Part shown: positions 9,402 through 18,100 of the stretch, one piece after another
How the letters are laid out: each line of letters begins with the position of its first letter
Position numbering within the stretch: the first letter of the stretch is position 1
NCBI GenBank assembly: GCA_001940705.1
Contig: MEHG01000009.1
Span: forward strand, 1 to 36,025
Direction: 5' to 3'
DNA: 36,025 nt
Origin: Candidatus Thorarchaeota archaeon AB_25
Lineage (GTDB): Archaea > Asgardarchaeota > Thorarchaeia > Thorarchaeales > Thorarchaeaceae
The notes under the pieces: model-generated
Told to the model about the DNA's origin: nothing
The model's input: the letters and a program-made list of their open reading frames with translations, nothing else
Databases searched by the model: none
Translations under genes and position numbers: made by a program

Positions 9402-10769
9402 TCAGAACACCTCCTTGATGAAATTGATGGCATTCTTTGCTGCTGAGTAACCACTCGTAGCCGCAACACCTAAGCCGCTCTTCTCAGTAGAATAATCATA
9501 TCCTGCCAAGACTGATCCAGCGGCGAAGAGATTCGAAGCCCACTCCACACCATCTTCTTTAACTGGTCTGAAGTGTGGATCAACAGTCAACCCACAGGAA
9601 TAGAGAGGTTGACCCTCTGGACTGATTGCAACACGATTTGTGAAACGAGATGGTAGAATATCGCCAGCTGAGTGGTATGTTCCTGTGACTGTCATCAAGT
9701 CAAAGAGAGATTCATGAATTCCGTTTTCATCTCCACTTAATCCGCATCCTATGTACTTCCCTGTAGCAAGGATGAACGCCTTGGCATCAATCTGCATCTC
9801 TCTACGTGGGGCCTTCGCAGTCACACTACTCAATCGGTTATCAGTCGTGAAGGAGGATATTGCTTCATGACCAACTAGCATCTTTCCACCACTTCTTCTG
9901 AATAGTCCTTCTAGAGCGAGTTGAAGTCTCAATCCGGGAACGGATGGTGGAAATCCTAGTAATTCAAACACTTCGACACCTAACAGTTTCTCTAATTCTT
10001 TCTTGTTTTCAAGCGCATTCTTAAGACCAAGGACTGGTGGAAGAGCTACGTGAGTCGCTCCTAATTGGTCCACATGCATCTTCAACTGGTTTGCTAGTTC
10101 TTCGATGGAGTTTTCATGATCCAAATGTCTAGCAATCTCTATTGAGGACAAATTGTAGGATTTACCAAAGGGAGTAATCTGTAGTAAACATCGTCCAACC
10201 TTTCGAGGTGGCCCACTACTTGCGAGTCTATCCTCGAGATATGTCTTCGCTGCAATTGAGGGGTTGAAGTCAGGATAACCCGTAATTCCAGCCAAAAGAA
10301 GAACTCCATCCTCGCGTTCCTGAAGTGTTTCAGAATACATAGTTTCCTGAATCAGGCAGGTAGGTTTTGTTGTTCCAAGAATTGTGATAGCATGAATATT
10401 GGATTTGAATGAACCTCTCAGTTGAGCGATTGTTCCTTTAAGATTCGTCTTCAACCAAGTGATGGCATCCCGTGTTCTACTTACAATCTCATTTACTACA
10501 TTGTCTTCTTGTACCTCTTCACTGTAACCAACAATACTGTATGGATGAAGAGGTAGTAGTCCAGCAACAGCTGCGAGTCCCTCTTTAGGTGATGAGAATG
10601 GTTCAGAAGCATCTGGAAGGTATCCCATGACATCTATGGCACCGGACGAGTATGCAGTCGCACTCTGTCCTTTACGCAGTAGAATTGTTGAGAGACCCTC
10701 GTTGGAGGCGATAGAGCCTGCTACAAGACCAGCCATTCCTCCACCAATAACTAGGAGGTCACATTCAAT
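9402..10769 (-). CDS. glpB: Anaerobic glycerol-3-phosphate dehydrogenase subunit B, non-AUG/GUG/UUG start
   Basis: GlpB flavoprotein subunit. GQSATAYSSGAID and LPLHPYSIVGYSE match the Escherichia coli subunit (SSGSLD, HPYS). The FAD loop VIGGGMAG lies upstream of the first ATG (10736), so that ATG would remove the Rossmann motif. The frame extends back only to the glpA TAG stop, through ATA GAT ATT GAA TGT, with no ATG, GTG or TTG. Starting at ATT 10769 puts eight residues before GGG, exactly as in E. coli GlpB, and gives 455 residues. ATA at 10775 is the alternative. A GGAGGAGGGG site lies just upstream, inside the end of glpA. Identity is firm; the start is inferred. Confidence 0.85.
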   Translation of the reverse strand: MECDLLVIGGGMAGLVAGSIASNEGLSTILLRKGQSATAYSSGAIDVMGYLPDASEPFSSPKEGLAAVAGLLPLHPYSIVGYSEEVQEDNVVNEIVSRTRDAITWLKTNLKGTIAQLRGSFKSNIHAITILGTTKPTCLIQETMYSETLQEREDGVLLLAGITGYPDFNPSIAAKTYLEDRLASSGPPRKVGRCLLQITPFGKSYNLSSIEIARHLDHENSIEELANQLKMHVDQLGATHVALPPVLGLKNALENKKELEKLLGVEVFELLGFPPSVPGLRLQLALEGLFRRSGGKMLVGHEAISSFTTDNRLSSVTAKAPRREMQIDAKAFILATGKYIGCGLSGDENGIHESLFDLMTVTGTYHSAGDILPSRFTNRVAISPEGQPLYSCGLTVDPHFRPVKEDGVEWASNLFAAGSVLAGYDYSTEKSGLGVAATSGYSAAKNAINFIKEVF

Positions 10770-10775
10770 ATCTAT

Positions 10776-12422
10776 CTAAATCCCCTCCTCCCATGGCTTT
10801 AGATCATAGTCGACATCTGACTGGTCAAGGTTTCCAACACACGAATACATACCCTGAGCCAGCTCTTCTTGGGCAAGCTGTTCACCTCTCATAGATGGAC
10901 GAATACCTTTCCATCTCTCCGCTCTGAAGTCTAGTATGTCAACTAGAAAGTCATCACCTTCTAGATTGAGTTCTTCGGACAAGATTGCAGCAGCTTTGTA
11001 AGTACAGAAGGTTCCTTGACATGGTCCAGTACCTAGCCGCAATCTTCTGCGAAGATCATTCAGTGTTTGCGGAAACTCCTCTCTTATTGAATATCGAATC
11101 TCCGCTTCTATGATGGGTTCACAAGTACAGATTGTTGTCTTCCATTCTGGATTGACCTTTGTCATTTCAAGGATTTTCTTCATCTCTGTCCCACGTCGAG
11201 CACGCATACGTTCCAATGCATGCATTTTCACTCCATATTCTTTTGACAAAGTCTCGATGTCCACATCAGCCTCATTTCCAGGTAGAGGCTTTTTGTGTGT
11301 AGTACATTTTACTTTGCTACCTAGTTTCTTACAGACTAGATTGGTGACCGCCTCTGCCATGTGTCTGCACATCACGAGTTTTCCACCTGTAAAACTGATC
11401 ATACCATTGTCATGATCTATCACCTGATATCCTCGAGTCACCTTGTCCTCAGGGACATTCCATTCTGGTACAAGGGGACGAATACCAGCCATTGTTCTGA
11501 TGATTCGTGCTTCGCGTATGGATGGGATAACAGTTTCAATACTCTGCAAGAGGTACTCAATCTCATCAAGTGAGGCAACTAGAGTGTCAGGGTCTTCCCA
11601 AGTGTCCAATGCAGTAGTACCCAGAAGAGTTGTATTCTCATGAGGGAAAAGATAGATCCATCTACCATCGATTGCCTTTGCAGTGATTCCTACATTTACA
11701 ATCCTACGATCAAAGATTACATGAGCACCTTTGTTGAGTCGAAGGTCGAGGTCTGCGCCACTTAATCTAGCCAGTTTGTGAGCCCATGGTCCAGCTGCAT
11801 TCACAACTAATTTCGTGCTTACTATTTCTGTTGTACCAGTGATTCTATTGTAGAAGACAACTCCTTGAACTTCGTTTTTGAGTGTTTCAAACCGGATCAC
11901 TTCGCAATAGGTCCTGATATTGGCTCCATAGTTTCTAGCATCAAGAGCCTGAAGGAGGCACAAACGGAATGGGTCAATGAAGAATTCTTCATAGTAGACA
12001 CCAGCAATAACATCAGGACTCACCATGGGTTCTATCTCTAAAGTTGCCTCAGGCGTAATGAAATTCATAGGAGGAACTTCTCGTTCCTCAGCATGCTCAG
12101 AATAGGCATCAATAATCTCACCATCACTGGCTGCAACACTCAGATCAAGAATTGGGGCAAGTATTGGATTCTTCATAATTATGTGACGCGCGATTCGGTT
12201 TAGATACACAACCTCTAATGAACACATCTTCATTATCTCAGGTTCGCCTCTGTACTTGAGACCCGAGGATATCATCCCTGCACAGGTGCCTACACTGGCG
12301 GATGCAATATCATCACGCTCCAAAAGAATAGTTCTGAGACCCCTCATTGCGCAGTCCCGGGCTACAGCAGTGCCAGTGCTTCCTCCACCAATTACAACAA
12401 CATCATACTCAGAGTCGCTCAT
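10776..12422 (-). CDS. glpA: Anaerobic glycerol-3-phosphate dehydrogenase subunit A
   Basis: FAD-dependent oxidation of sn-glycerol 3-phosphate to dihydroxyacetone phosphate. The FAD motif GGGSTG is at 12-17, followed by the DAO fold; LLERDDIASASVGTCAGMI covers the conserved segment after it. The C-terminal BFD-like Fe-S domain has C432-x-C434 and C468-x4-C473 (GPCQGTFC), which separates GlpA from aerobic GlpD. The length of 548 agrees with GlpA. It is the first gene of a minus-strand operon with glpB and the GlpC-like gene. Its TAG stop is in the same frame as glpB, with no frame change between the two. An AGGA lies 11 bases before the ATG. Confidence 0.93.
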   Translation of the reverse strand: MSDSEYDVVVIGGGSTGTAVARDCAMRGLRTILLERDDIASASVGTCAGMISSGLKYRGEPEIMKMCSLEVVYLNRIARHIIMKNPILAPILDLSVAASDGEIIDAYSEHAEEREVPPMNFITPEATLEIEPMVSPDVIAGVYYEEFFIDPFRLCLLQALDARNYGANIRTYCEVIRFETLKNEVQGVVFYNRITGTTEIVSTKLVVNAAGPWAHKLARLSGADLDLRLNKGAHVIFDRRIVNVGITAKAIDGRWIYLFPHENTTLLGTTALDTWEDPDTLVASLDEIEYLLQSIETVIPSIREARIIRTMAGIRPLVPEWNVPEDKVTRGYQVIDHDNGMISFTGGKLVMCRHMAEAVTNLVCKKLGSKVKCTTHKKPLPGNEADVDIETLSKEYGVKMHALERMRARRGTEMKKILEMTKVNPEWKTTICTCEPIIEAEIRYSIREEFPQTLNDLRRRLRLGTGPCQGTFCTYKAAAILSEELNLEGDDFLVDILDFRAERWKGIRPSMRGEQLAQEELAQGMYSCVGNLDQSDVDYDLKPWEEGI

Positions 12423-12584
12423 ACATATCTATTCCTGAGATACTGCTTCTGGGATTCAGCCATGGGGAGTGAACCTACGTGCAATACTAAGGTTTCGGAT
12501 TGGATATGATGGGAGCACATCATCAATAACAACCAAGATTACATTAAAAGGAGAAATTCGAGGTTTGGGTTGGTGAACTTTTCT

Positions 12585-12833
12585 ATGCCCACCTATGACC
12601 TCGGTACACTTGTAATCGATAACCATGACGTAAAGAAACTCACTCAAGCTCTTGACATCCCTGATCACCGTTTTGAAGACATTGTAAACCTCGCTAGACA
12701 GGCATGGGAACATGAAGATACAATCAGTGAATCAATTGAGTATATAGCACAGAATGCAAGTGGATCCGAATTAGTTCTAGCATTCGTATTCTTTGGCAGA
12801 ATCTGGGAAGATAATCAAGAAGAAGACGAATAG
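12585..12833 (+). CDS. Small acidic protein of unknown function
   Basis: 82 residues from the ATG at 12585, chosen because GGTGA ends 8 bases before it; in-frame TTG 12570 and GTG 12573 are alternatives. I do not recognise the family. The protein is mostly amphipathic helix, with ALDIPDHRFEDIVNLARQAW in the middle and the acidic tail EDNQEEDE. It lies on the opposite strand between the glycerol-kinase-like gene and glpA, ends 2 bases before the kinase stop, and is divergent from glpA. It could be a small regulator or binding partner, but nothing in it shows DNA binding. An overlapping minus-strand frame (12456-12713) has no ribosome site and less protein-like composition. Confidence 0.6.
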   Translation: MPTYDLGTLVIDNHDVKKLTQALDIPDHRFEDIVNLARQAWEHEDTISESIEYIAQNASGSELVLAFVFFGRIWEDNQEEDE

Positions 12834-12835
12834 TC

Positions 12836-14293
12836 CTACGATATTGCTTCCAAAATATTTCCGATTTCAGAGTTTAAAAGTTTGTTAAAGATTGGGAATT
12901 GTTTCTTGTATACTTCTACATTTTCAGGAATAGGCTCTCGGCGTTCTTCGATATGAAACATGTTGTCAATGGCTTCACTATAGTCCCCATAAATTCCAGT
13001 TCCAATGGTGCCAAGAATTGCAGCGCCAATCACAGTTGAGTCTCGAACTTTGGGTAGAACGACAGCTCTGTTAATGCAGTCTGCTTGTATTTGACGCCAT
13101 AATGGGGAATTTGCTCCACCACCACCGATACGGAGCTCATTGAACTCAATATCAAGCATCCCTTCCATCATCTCAAGGTACATAGAAATGATATACCCAT
13201 TGGCCTCGAGGATTGCTCGAGCAACATGTGCCTTCGTATGCCCGAAACCTAGATTGTAGAATATTCCTAAATTATATGCCATGAATGGAAACATCACAAG
13301 TCCATCACTACCAGCAGGAACAGAAGCTGCAGAAGATTCGATAATTTGATACACGTCCTTCTGAGTTTGCGCGGCTAATGCCATCTCAGGTTCACAATAC
13401 TGATCTCTGTACCACTTGTAGGTGAGTCCAGTTCCGGGTGTAACTCCTTCAAGAATCCACTTTCCGGGAATCGCTGACGGGTTACAGTACATGACATAAG
13501 GCTCTTCCATGAATTCATCGAGATGTGTTATCACGAAGGTTCCAGTACCTGTAGTAGCTTTCACCATGCCAGCTTCGATGACACCCATACCCAAAGCAGA
13601 ACATTGTTGGTCACCACTACCCAGAATAACAGGAGTTCCTTTTCTCAGAGATGTAGCCTTTGCAGCCTCAGAACTAATCTCGCCAATGGTGGTGCCGGAA
13701 TTCTTGATTTCAGCTAGCTTGTCAATTGGAATTCCTGTTGCCTCACATAACTCATCAGACCATTGAAGTGTTTCATGGTCAATCGGACCAAACCTAGCAT
13801 CAGCAGGTGAACTGACCAGAGCACCACAGAGCCGGTTGTTGATGAAAGCATCAAGCTGTGGCCATTTGTGTGTCTTCTTAAAGAAGTCTGGTCGGTTTTC
13901 AATGAACCACATCAATTTTCTAACGCTACCTCGTGGACCGATTTCCCCAGCCATTTCCTTGCTCTTTGAAGTTGATCTATTATCAACCCAAGTAACTGTG
14001 GGGGCTAGTGCCTTTCCTTCTTTGTCTATTGGAGTGATTGAATCTCTGGTCGTTGAAACAACCACACCTACAATCGCATCTGGTCCATGTTTGCAACCTG
14101 CAAGAGACCTCTGCATCGTATTGGCGGAGGTTCGCCAAAAGGTGTCAGCAACTTGCTCATGTATCTTGACGTTTCTGGGCTTTGGAGGGTACTCTTCATA
14201 CGCTTTGCTAACCTCACGCCCTTCCTCATCCACAATAACAGAACGTGCTCCTGTGGTCCCAATATCAAAAATCGCAAAGAGACGGTCACTCAT
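12836..14293 (-). CDS. FGGY-family carbohydrate kinase, probable glycerol kinase
   Basis: ATP-dependent kinase of the ASKHA fold, 485 residues. The phosphate-1 motif is DIGTTGARS (10-18). GSGDQQCSALGMG contains D228 in the GDQQ motif characteristic of glycerol kinases, where this aspartate is the catalytic base. The adenosine motif region is IGGGGANSPLWRQIQAD. The N-terminal motif is less typical of GlpK (which has DQGTTSSR), so another polyol or ketose kinase is possible; the glp neighbours favour glycerol. The start at ATG 14293 is preferred over GTG 14305 because GGTGA lies 7 bases upstream. It is separated from glpA by a plus-strand gene, so it probably has its own promoter. Confidence 0.8.
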   Translation of the reverse strand: MSDRLFAIFDIGTTGARSVIVDEEGREVSKAYEEYPPKPRNVKIHEQVADTFWRTSANTMQRSLAGCKHGPDAIVGVVVSTTRDSITPIDKEGKALAPTVTWVDNRSTSKSKEMAGEIGPRGSVRKLMWFIENRPDFFKKTHKWPQLDAFINNRLCGALVSSPADARFGPIDHETLQWSDELCEATGIPIDKLAEIKNSGTTIGEISSEAAKATSLRKGTPVILGSGDQQCSALGMGVIEAGMVKATTGTGTFVITHLDEFMEEPYVMYCNPSAIPGKWILEGVTPGTGLTYKWYRDQYCEPEMALAAQTQKDVYQIIESSAASVPAGSDGLVMFPFMAYNLGIFYNLGFGHTKAHVARAILEANGYIISMYLEMMEGMLDIEFNELRIGGGGANSPLWRQIQADCINRAVVLPKVRDSTVIGAAILGTIGTGIYGDYSEAIDNMFHIEERREPIPENVEVYKKQFPIFNKLLNSEIGNILEAIS

Positions 14294-14326
14294 CGATTTC
14301 ACCACTAATCAGTGTGTGGACAAGGA

Positions 14327-14340
14327 GGCATATAGATTGT
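14327..14340. promoter_or_regulatory. Divergent promoter element, kinase and MBL-fold genes
   Basis: GGCATATAGATTGT on the plus strand (TCTATATG on the minus). It is about 40 bases before the kinase ATG and about 48 before the MBL-fold ATG, so it could serve either gene as the TATA box. Confidence 0.35.
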
Positions 14341-14382
14341 CCGACCATGAGAGTTATTTGTCGTTAGAACATCCAAAATGTA

Positions 14383-15318
14383 ATGTCAGAATATCCTGTT
14401 CATATTGAAATTGAACCACGTGTTCATCTTGTTAGAGGGAAAAATGAAGCTCGTTTCCCAGAAGCAAACACGTTGTTAATCGATGACGAGATACTCACTC
14501 TTGTAGACGCGGGTTCACATCCAGAGCAGGTCTTCTCGACTCTTAGAGATCTAGGTCATCAACCAGAAGACATAGATCGTATTGTGTTGACGCATTATCA
14601 TGCTGATCACAAGGGTTACGCCGCGTATTTGCGACGTACATCCGATTGTGAAGTGATATGTCATTCATTGGCTAGGGATGCAGTCGAAAGCTTTGAAACT
14701 ATGATGAAAACCATTGGTATCGTTAGTCCAGAAACAAAAGAGCAATGGTTGAACTTACTAAACTCCAGATTACCACACGTGCAAGATGACTACATCGTGG
14801 ATGGTACGTTCCGGGATGATAAGCCAATAGATTGTGGTGAAGTGGAACTCATCCCTATTCATTCGCCGGGTCACACTCATGACCATACTTGTTTTGGCAT
14901 CAATGGACATGAGAAGATACTTCTGGTCGATATAGACCTCACTGAATTCGGACCGTGGTATGGAAATATCGTAAGTGACCTCGAGGATTTCATAAGGTCT
15001 ATTAAAGGAATAATCGATTTGCAACCTAAAATGGGTATCAGCAGTCACCTTCTAAATCCCGTGACCGACGAACTTGAAGAGCAACTTAGCAGATACTTGG
15101 CTTTCTTCCAGCAACGCGATGATGAAATTCTCCATAAAATTGCTGAAGGAGTTGATACTGTGAAACAGCTTGCTCAAATCCCAATTATATATCCTCGAAT
15201 TCCCCATCCAGTATATTTTCTTTTCGAGGAAATCATGCTTGACAAGCACATTGAATTTCTATCCAAGAAGGACCTTGTTCTTCTTGAGGATGGACAACTT
15301 CAGGTTCTCAGAACCTAG
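14383..15318 (+). CDS. Metallo-beta-lactamase fold hydrolase
   Basis: 311 residues. The dinuclear metal ligands are all present: THYHADHKG (H71, H73, D75, H76), SPGHTHDH (H164), DIDL (D183/D185) and SSH (H222). The C-terminal 80 residues form a helical extension with ILHKIAEGVDTVKQLAQIP, as in glyoxalase-II-like and acyl-CoA-thioesterase-like LACTB2 relatives. A thioesterase or lactonase role would fit the acyl-CoA genes next door, but the substrate is not evident. There is no ribosome site before the ATG, so the mRNA may be leaderless or short-leadered; a TATA-like element lies about 48 bases upstream, between this gene and the divergent kinase. It ends one base before the convergent crotonase stop. 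Confidence 0.85.
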   Translation: MSEYPVHIEIEPRVHLVRGKNEARFPEANTLLIDDEILTLVDAGSHPEQVFSTLRDLGHQPEDIDRIVLTHYHADHKGYAAYLRRTSDCEVICHSLARDAVESFETMMKTIGIVSPETKEQWLNLLNSRLPHVQDDYIVDGTFRDDKPIDCGEVELIPIHSPGHTHDHTCFGINGHEKILLVDIDLTEFGPWYGNIVSDLEDFIRSIKGIIDLQPKMGISSHLLNPVTDELEEQLSRYLAFFQQRDDEILHKIAEGVDTVKQLAQIPIIYPRIPHPVYFLFEEIMLDKHIEFLSKKDLVLLEDGQLQVLRT

Positions 15319-15319
15319 T

Positions 15320-16105
15320 TCACTTGTGTTTGAATTCTGGTTTACGTTTCTCAAGGAAAGCTGCTACACCTTCTTCCTTATCATCTGTATCAAAGGTCTG
15401 ACAAAAAACCTCAAGCTCGAAAGCGAGGTGTTCGTCGAGTGGGAGTTGCCACGCTTTCTGGATGGACTGTTTTGCTAAATCAAGAGCAACTCCAGGCTTT
15501 TGTGACAATTTCTTTGCAAGTTCCAATACACCTGCTTTGAGTTCATCCACGGAGCTGAAGACTTTGTCCACAAGACCAATTCTCAAGGCTTCCTCAGCAG
15601 TTATCAAATCGCCAGTTAGAATGAGTTCTTTCGCAATTCCAAGGCCAACAAGCCTTGCAAGTCTTACTGTTCCTCCATTCCCTGGTAAGGTTCCAAGATT
15701 TATCTCTGGAAGACCCAATTTCGCATTAACTGATGCATAGCGGATATCGCATGCAAGTGCAAGCTCACAACCCCCGCCAAGTGCATAACCATTCACAGCA
15801 CAAATTACTGGCTTCTTCATGGAAACCATATACTGGGCTATCTCTCTACTGGGATCAACGACTTCTCGGATGGTCTTGGAGTTCCGACCAACAAAATCAG
15901 TCACATCAGCTCCAGAGATGAATGCCTTCTCTCCTATACCAGTGAGAATCACTACTCTGATAGAAGGATCTTCATGAGCTCGTTTCAGCAGCTCTAGTAG
16001 TTTCTTCTTTACATCAATGTTGAGTGCATTGTATCGTTCTTGTCGATTAATGGTGATTGTGGCTATCGCATCTTTTGCATCATAGATCACCAGATCTTCT
16101 GTCAT
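15320..16105 (-). CDS. Enoyl-CoA hydratase (crotonase), copy 2
   Basis: Crotonase hydrating trans-2-enoyl-CoA to (S)-3-hydroxyacyl-CoA. The oxyanion hole is AFISGADV, and ALGGGCELALACD holds E114; GLPEINLGTLPG holds E134. Both catalytic glutamates are present. The usual GAGG is GNGG here. 261 residues from the ATG at 16105, 19 bases after the stop of the 3-hydroxyacyl-CoA dehydrogenase; a longer open frame would run into that gene. It is close to the copy at 18101-18886, and the last 85 or so bases of the two genes are nearly identical in DNA. It is the final gene of the first beta-oxidation cassette. Confidence 0.92.
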   Translation of the reverse strand: MTEDLVIYDAKDAIATITINRQERYNALNIDVKKKLLELLKRAHEDPSIRVVILTGIGEKAFISGADVTDFVGRNSKTIREVVDPSREIAQYMVSMKKPVICAVNGYALGGGCELALACDIRYASVNAKLGLPEINLGTLPGNGGTVRLARLVGLGIAKELILTGDLITAEEALRIGLVDKVFSSVDELKAGVLELAKKLSQKPGVALDLAKQSIQKAWQLPLDEHLAFELEVFCQTFDTDDKEEGVAAFLEKRKPEFKHK

Positions 16106-16124
16106 GTTCTTCTCACATCCACTG

Positions 16125-17252
16125 TCATTGAAGCATTTTAGGAAGACTATAGCAATCTCCAAATTCTTCTTGGAGTTTCTTCAACTCCTCTCGAACCTTA
16201 TCGACTCCAAGCCGCTCAATGGTTTCAAAGGGACCTTCTTTGTAGTTAGAGCCCAGCTTCATAGCTTTGTCAATGTCCTCCTTAGATGCAATCCCAGCCT
16301 CGAATTCAATCATAGCCTCTCTCAGATATGGCATGAGGATTCTGTTGACCAACCAATCTGGATCTGCACCCTTTGGTTCGTCAAGTGACCGTTTCTGGCC
16401 ATCTTCATAAGCATAGAATCCCTTGCCGGCCTTCCTTCCGATTCTTCCCTCTTTCACAAACCTCTTGAGTATTTCAGGAACTTTGTAACATTCTCCCAAT
16501 TCTCTCTCTAGTGTACTCCCTGTACCTAGGGATACATCCATACCAACAAAGTCAGATAATTCCAATGATCCCATGGGTGTGCCTAGCTTCTCTTTCATAG
16601 CTGTGTCAATCTCTTCGGCGCTCGCTAGACCTTGTTCATAGATATGTAGTACCGCTCTCGAAATCTGACTTCGGAGCCTGTTGACAATGAATCCAGGACT
16701 GTCTATTGCCTTAACAGTGATTTTTCTCTGTTTCTCGCCAACTTCTAGTGCAGTCTGAATGGTGTCTTCGTCTGTTTCCTTGCTGATAATGACCTCTAGA
16801 AGTTTCATTGCAGGCACAGGAGAGAAGTAGTGCATACCAATTACTTTGGTAGGTCGATTTGTAACCTTACCAAGCTCAGTTATACTAAGCGAAGAGGTGT
16901 TGGAAGCAAGGATTGTGTGAGGCTTTGCAGCACTGTCCATTTCTTTGAAGAGTTTCTTCTTGACATCCATGTTTTCGAAGACCGCCTCTATGACCAAATC
17001 TACATCACTGACTGCTTCGCTCAGATTTGTTGTAGTAACTAGCTGACTGATTATCTTCTCACCATCTTCAGGTGATAACTTGCCTCGTTTGATTCCCGAT
17101 TCCACATAGCCGTTGAGCCTCGATAGACCTCGATTTATCGCTTCGTCATCCAAATCTGTCAGTATCACATCATATCCGGAGGCTCGTGAAACATATGAGA
17201 TTCCAGCCCCCATTAGACCGGCACCAATAACGGCTATCTTGTTGACCTTCAT
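16125..17252 (-). CDS. 3-Hydroxyacyl-CoA dehydrogenase, copy 1
   Basis: NAD-dependent oxidation of (S)-3-hydroxyacyl-CoA to 3-ketoacyl-CoA. The Rossmann motif is GAGLMGAG (10-17), then ASNTSSLSI (N118, S120) and GMHYFSPVP with catalytic H141. After it come two C-terminal helical repeats (from about 185 and 300), which makes it 375 residues rather than the 285 of single-repeat enzymes. The start is ATG 17252: AAGGAGTG lies 8 bases upstream and the nitroreductase stop is 5 bases before it. It is paralogous to the enzyme at 22381-23508. No hydratase domain is fused, so separate crotonases on each side supply that step. Confidence 0.92.
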   Translation of the reverse strand: MKVNKIAVIGAGLMGAGISYVSRASGYDVILTDLDDEAINRGLSRLNGYVESGIKRGKLSPEDGEKIISQLVTTTNLSEAVSDVDLVIEAVFENMDVKKKLFKEMDSAAKPHTILASNTSSLSITELGKVTNRPTKVIGMHYFSPVPAMKLLEVIISKETDEDTIQTALEVGEKQRKITVKAIDSPGFIVNRLRSQISRAVLHIYEQGLASAEEIDTAMKEKLGTPMGSLELSDFVGMDVSLGTGSTLERELGECYKVPEILKRFVKEGRIGRKAGKGFYAYEDGQKRSLDEPKGADPDWLVNRILMPYLREAMIEFEAGIASKEDIDKAMKLGSNYKEGPFETIERLGVDKVREELKKLQEEFGDCYSLPKMLQ

Positions 17253-17257
17253 TTCTT

Positions 17258-18025
17258 TCACTCCTTTTTTCTGAAAGCTAATCTCTCGTATGGTTTCCCC
17301 CAACGCTCATCATATAATAATCCCTCAAGTGGTGGTCGACTGGGTCCTAGGTGTCTTGATTTCATTGGAATTCCGATGCAAAATGCTGTCAATGGAGTCC
17401 ATATCGGTGGAATTCCAATCCTATCACGAATTAACTGAGTGTGTCGCGAGTCTGAGCATACCAGAGCCTCGTAGCCGCAACCATAACCCATCGCTGTTGC
17501 GACCATCCACATATTCTGGATAGCCATGCCTGCAACAACAGAACCGAAAAGTTCGTTGGGATACAATTTTGTGGCATCATGCCATGCAGGACATGCACAC
17601 ACAATAATAACAGTGTCACTTTTCTCGGGATAGCGAAAGAGTTCTCCTTCTCGAAGTCTAGAAAATACAGCGGCTCGAAACTCATCCTGTATGTACCAGT
17701 TTCTACCACTTGTGAGCTCGAAAGGGGCTGATCCAAAAACTGTCTGCGCGTTTTCCTGTGCGATATCTGCTAGGAATTCCTTTGTATCTTGATCATCTCG
17801 AATCACGATTAATCGAATCATCAACATGTTCTCTGGACTTGGTGCATGTCGCGCAGCCTCTAATATCAATTCAATATGCTCATCAGGGATTCTTCCACCA
17901 GTAAATTCACGGATAGAGCGTCGGGACCTGATATGTTTCATAACCTGTAAGCCTGAAGCTATCTTTGTGTTTTCTAACTCCTTGCCGCTAACATCCAAAC
18001 TTCCTTTGGTATCTGTTGTCATCAT
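17258..18025 (-). CDS. Nitroreductase-family flavoprotein, copy 1
   Basis: 255 residues of the FMN-dependent nitroreductase fold. RSRRSIREFTGG (FMN phosphate-binding arginines) and EAARHAPSPENM near the N-terminus, and GYGCGYEALV near the middle, are typical. The true substrate is unknown; most members are NAD(P)H- or ferredoxin-dependent reductases. A near copy is at 24408-25169 (by eye about three quarters identical), and both are directly linked to 3-hydroxyacyl-CoA dehydrogenase genes, which suggests a redox task in acyl-CoA metabolism. Both end in an RWGKPYxRLAFRK tail. The gap to the upstream crotonase is 75 bases, so it may be cotranscribed with it or have its own promoter. Confidence 0.88.
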   Translation of the reverse strand: MMTTDTKGSLDVSGKELENTKIASGLQVMKHIRSRRSIREFTGGRIPDEHIELILEAARHAPSPENMLMIRLIVIRDDQDTKEFLADIAQENAQTVFGSAPFELTSGRNWYIQDEFRAAVFSRLREGELFRYPEKSDTVIIVCACPAWHDATKLYPNELFGSVVAGMAIQNMWMVATAMGYGCGYEALVCSDSRHTQLIRDRIGIPPIWTPLTAFCIGIPMKSRHLGPSRPPLEGLLYDERWGKPYERLAFRKKE

Positions 18026-18100
18026 ATCATCTCAAGCTAGTTTCTTGAAATACTTCAACAGCAATTCTTATCGGTCTGTATTTGAACCTGAATCGGTTTC

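Noticed and set aside
9401-9469. Upstream extension of the GlpC-like frame
   Set aside because: It overlaps glpB, and a strong AAGGAGGTG site points to ATG 9400.
10776-10778. TAG between glpA and glpB as pyrrolysine
   Set aside because: TAG ends several other genes here (ferredoxin, MBL-fold, ThiF-like, six-cysteine copy 2), so routine decoding as an amino acid is unlikely; leaky readthrough remains possible.
12456-12713. Minus-strand open frame of 85 codons overlapping the small plus-strand gene and the space before glpA
   Set aside because: No ribosome site, unconvincing composition, and it crosses a better supported gene.
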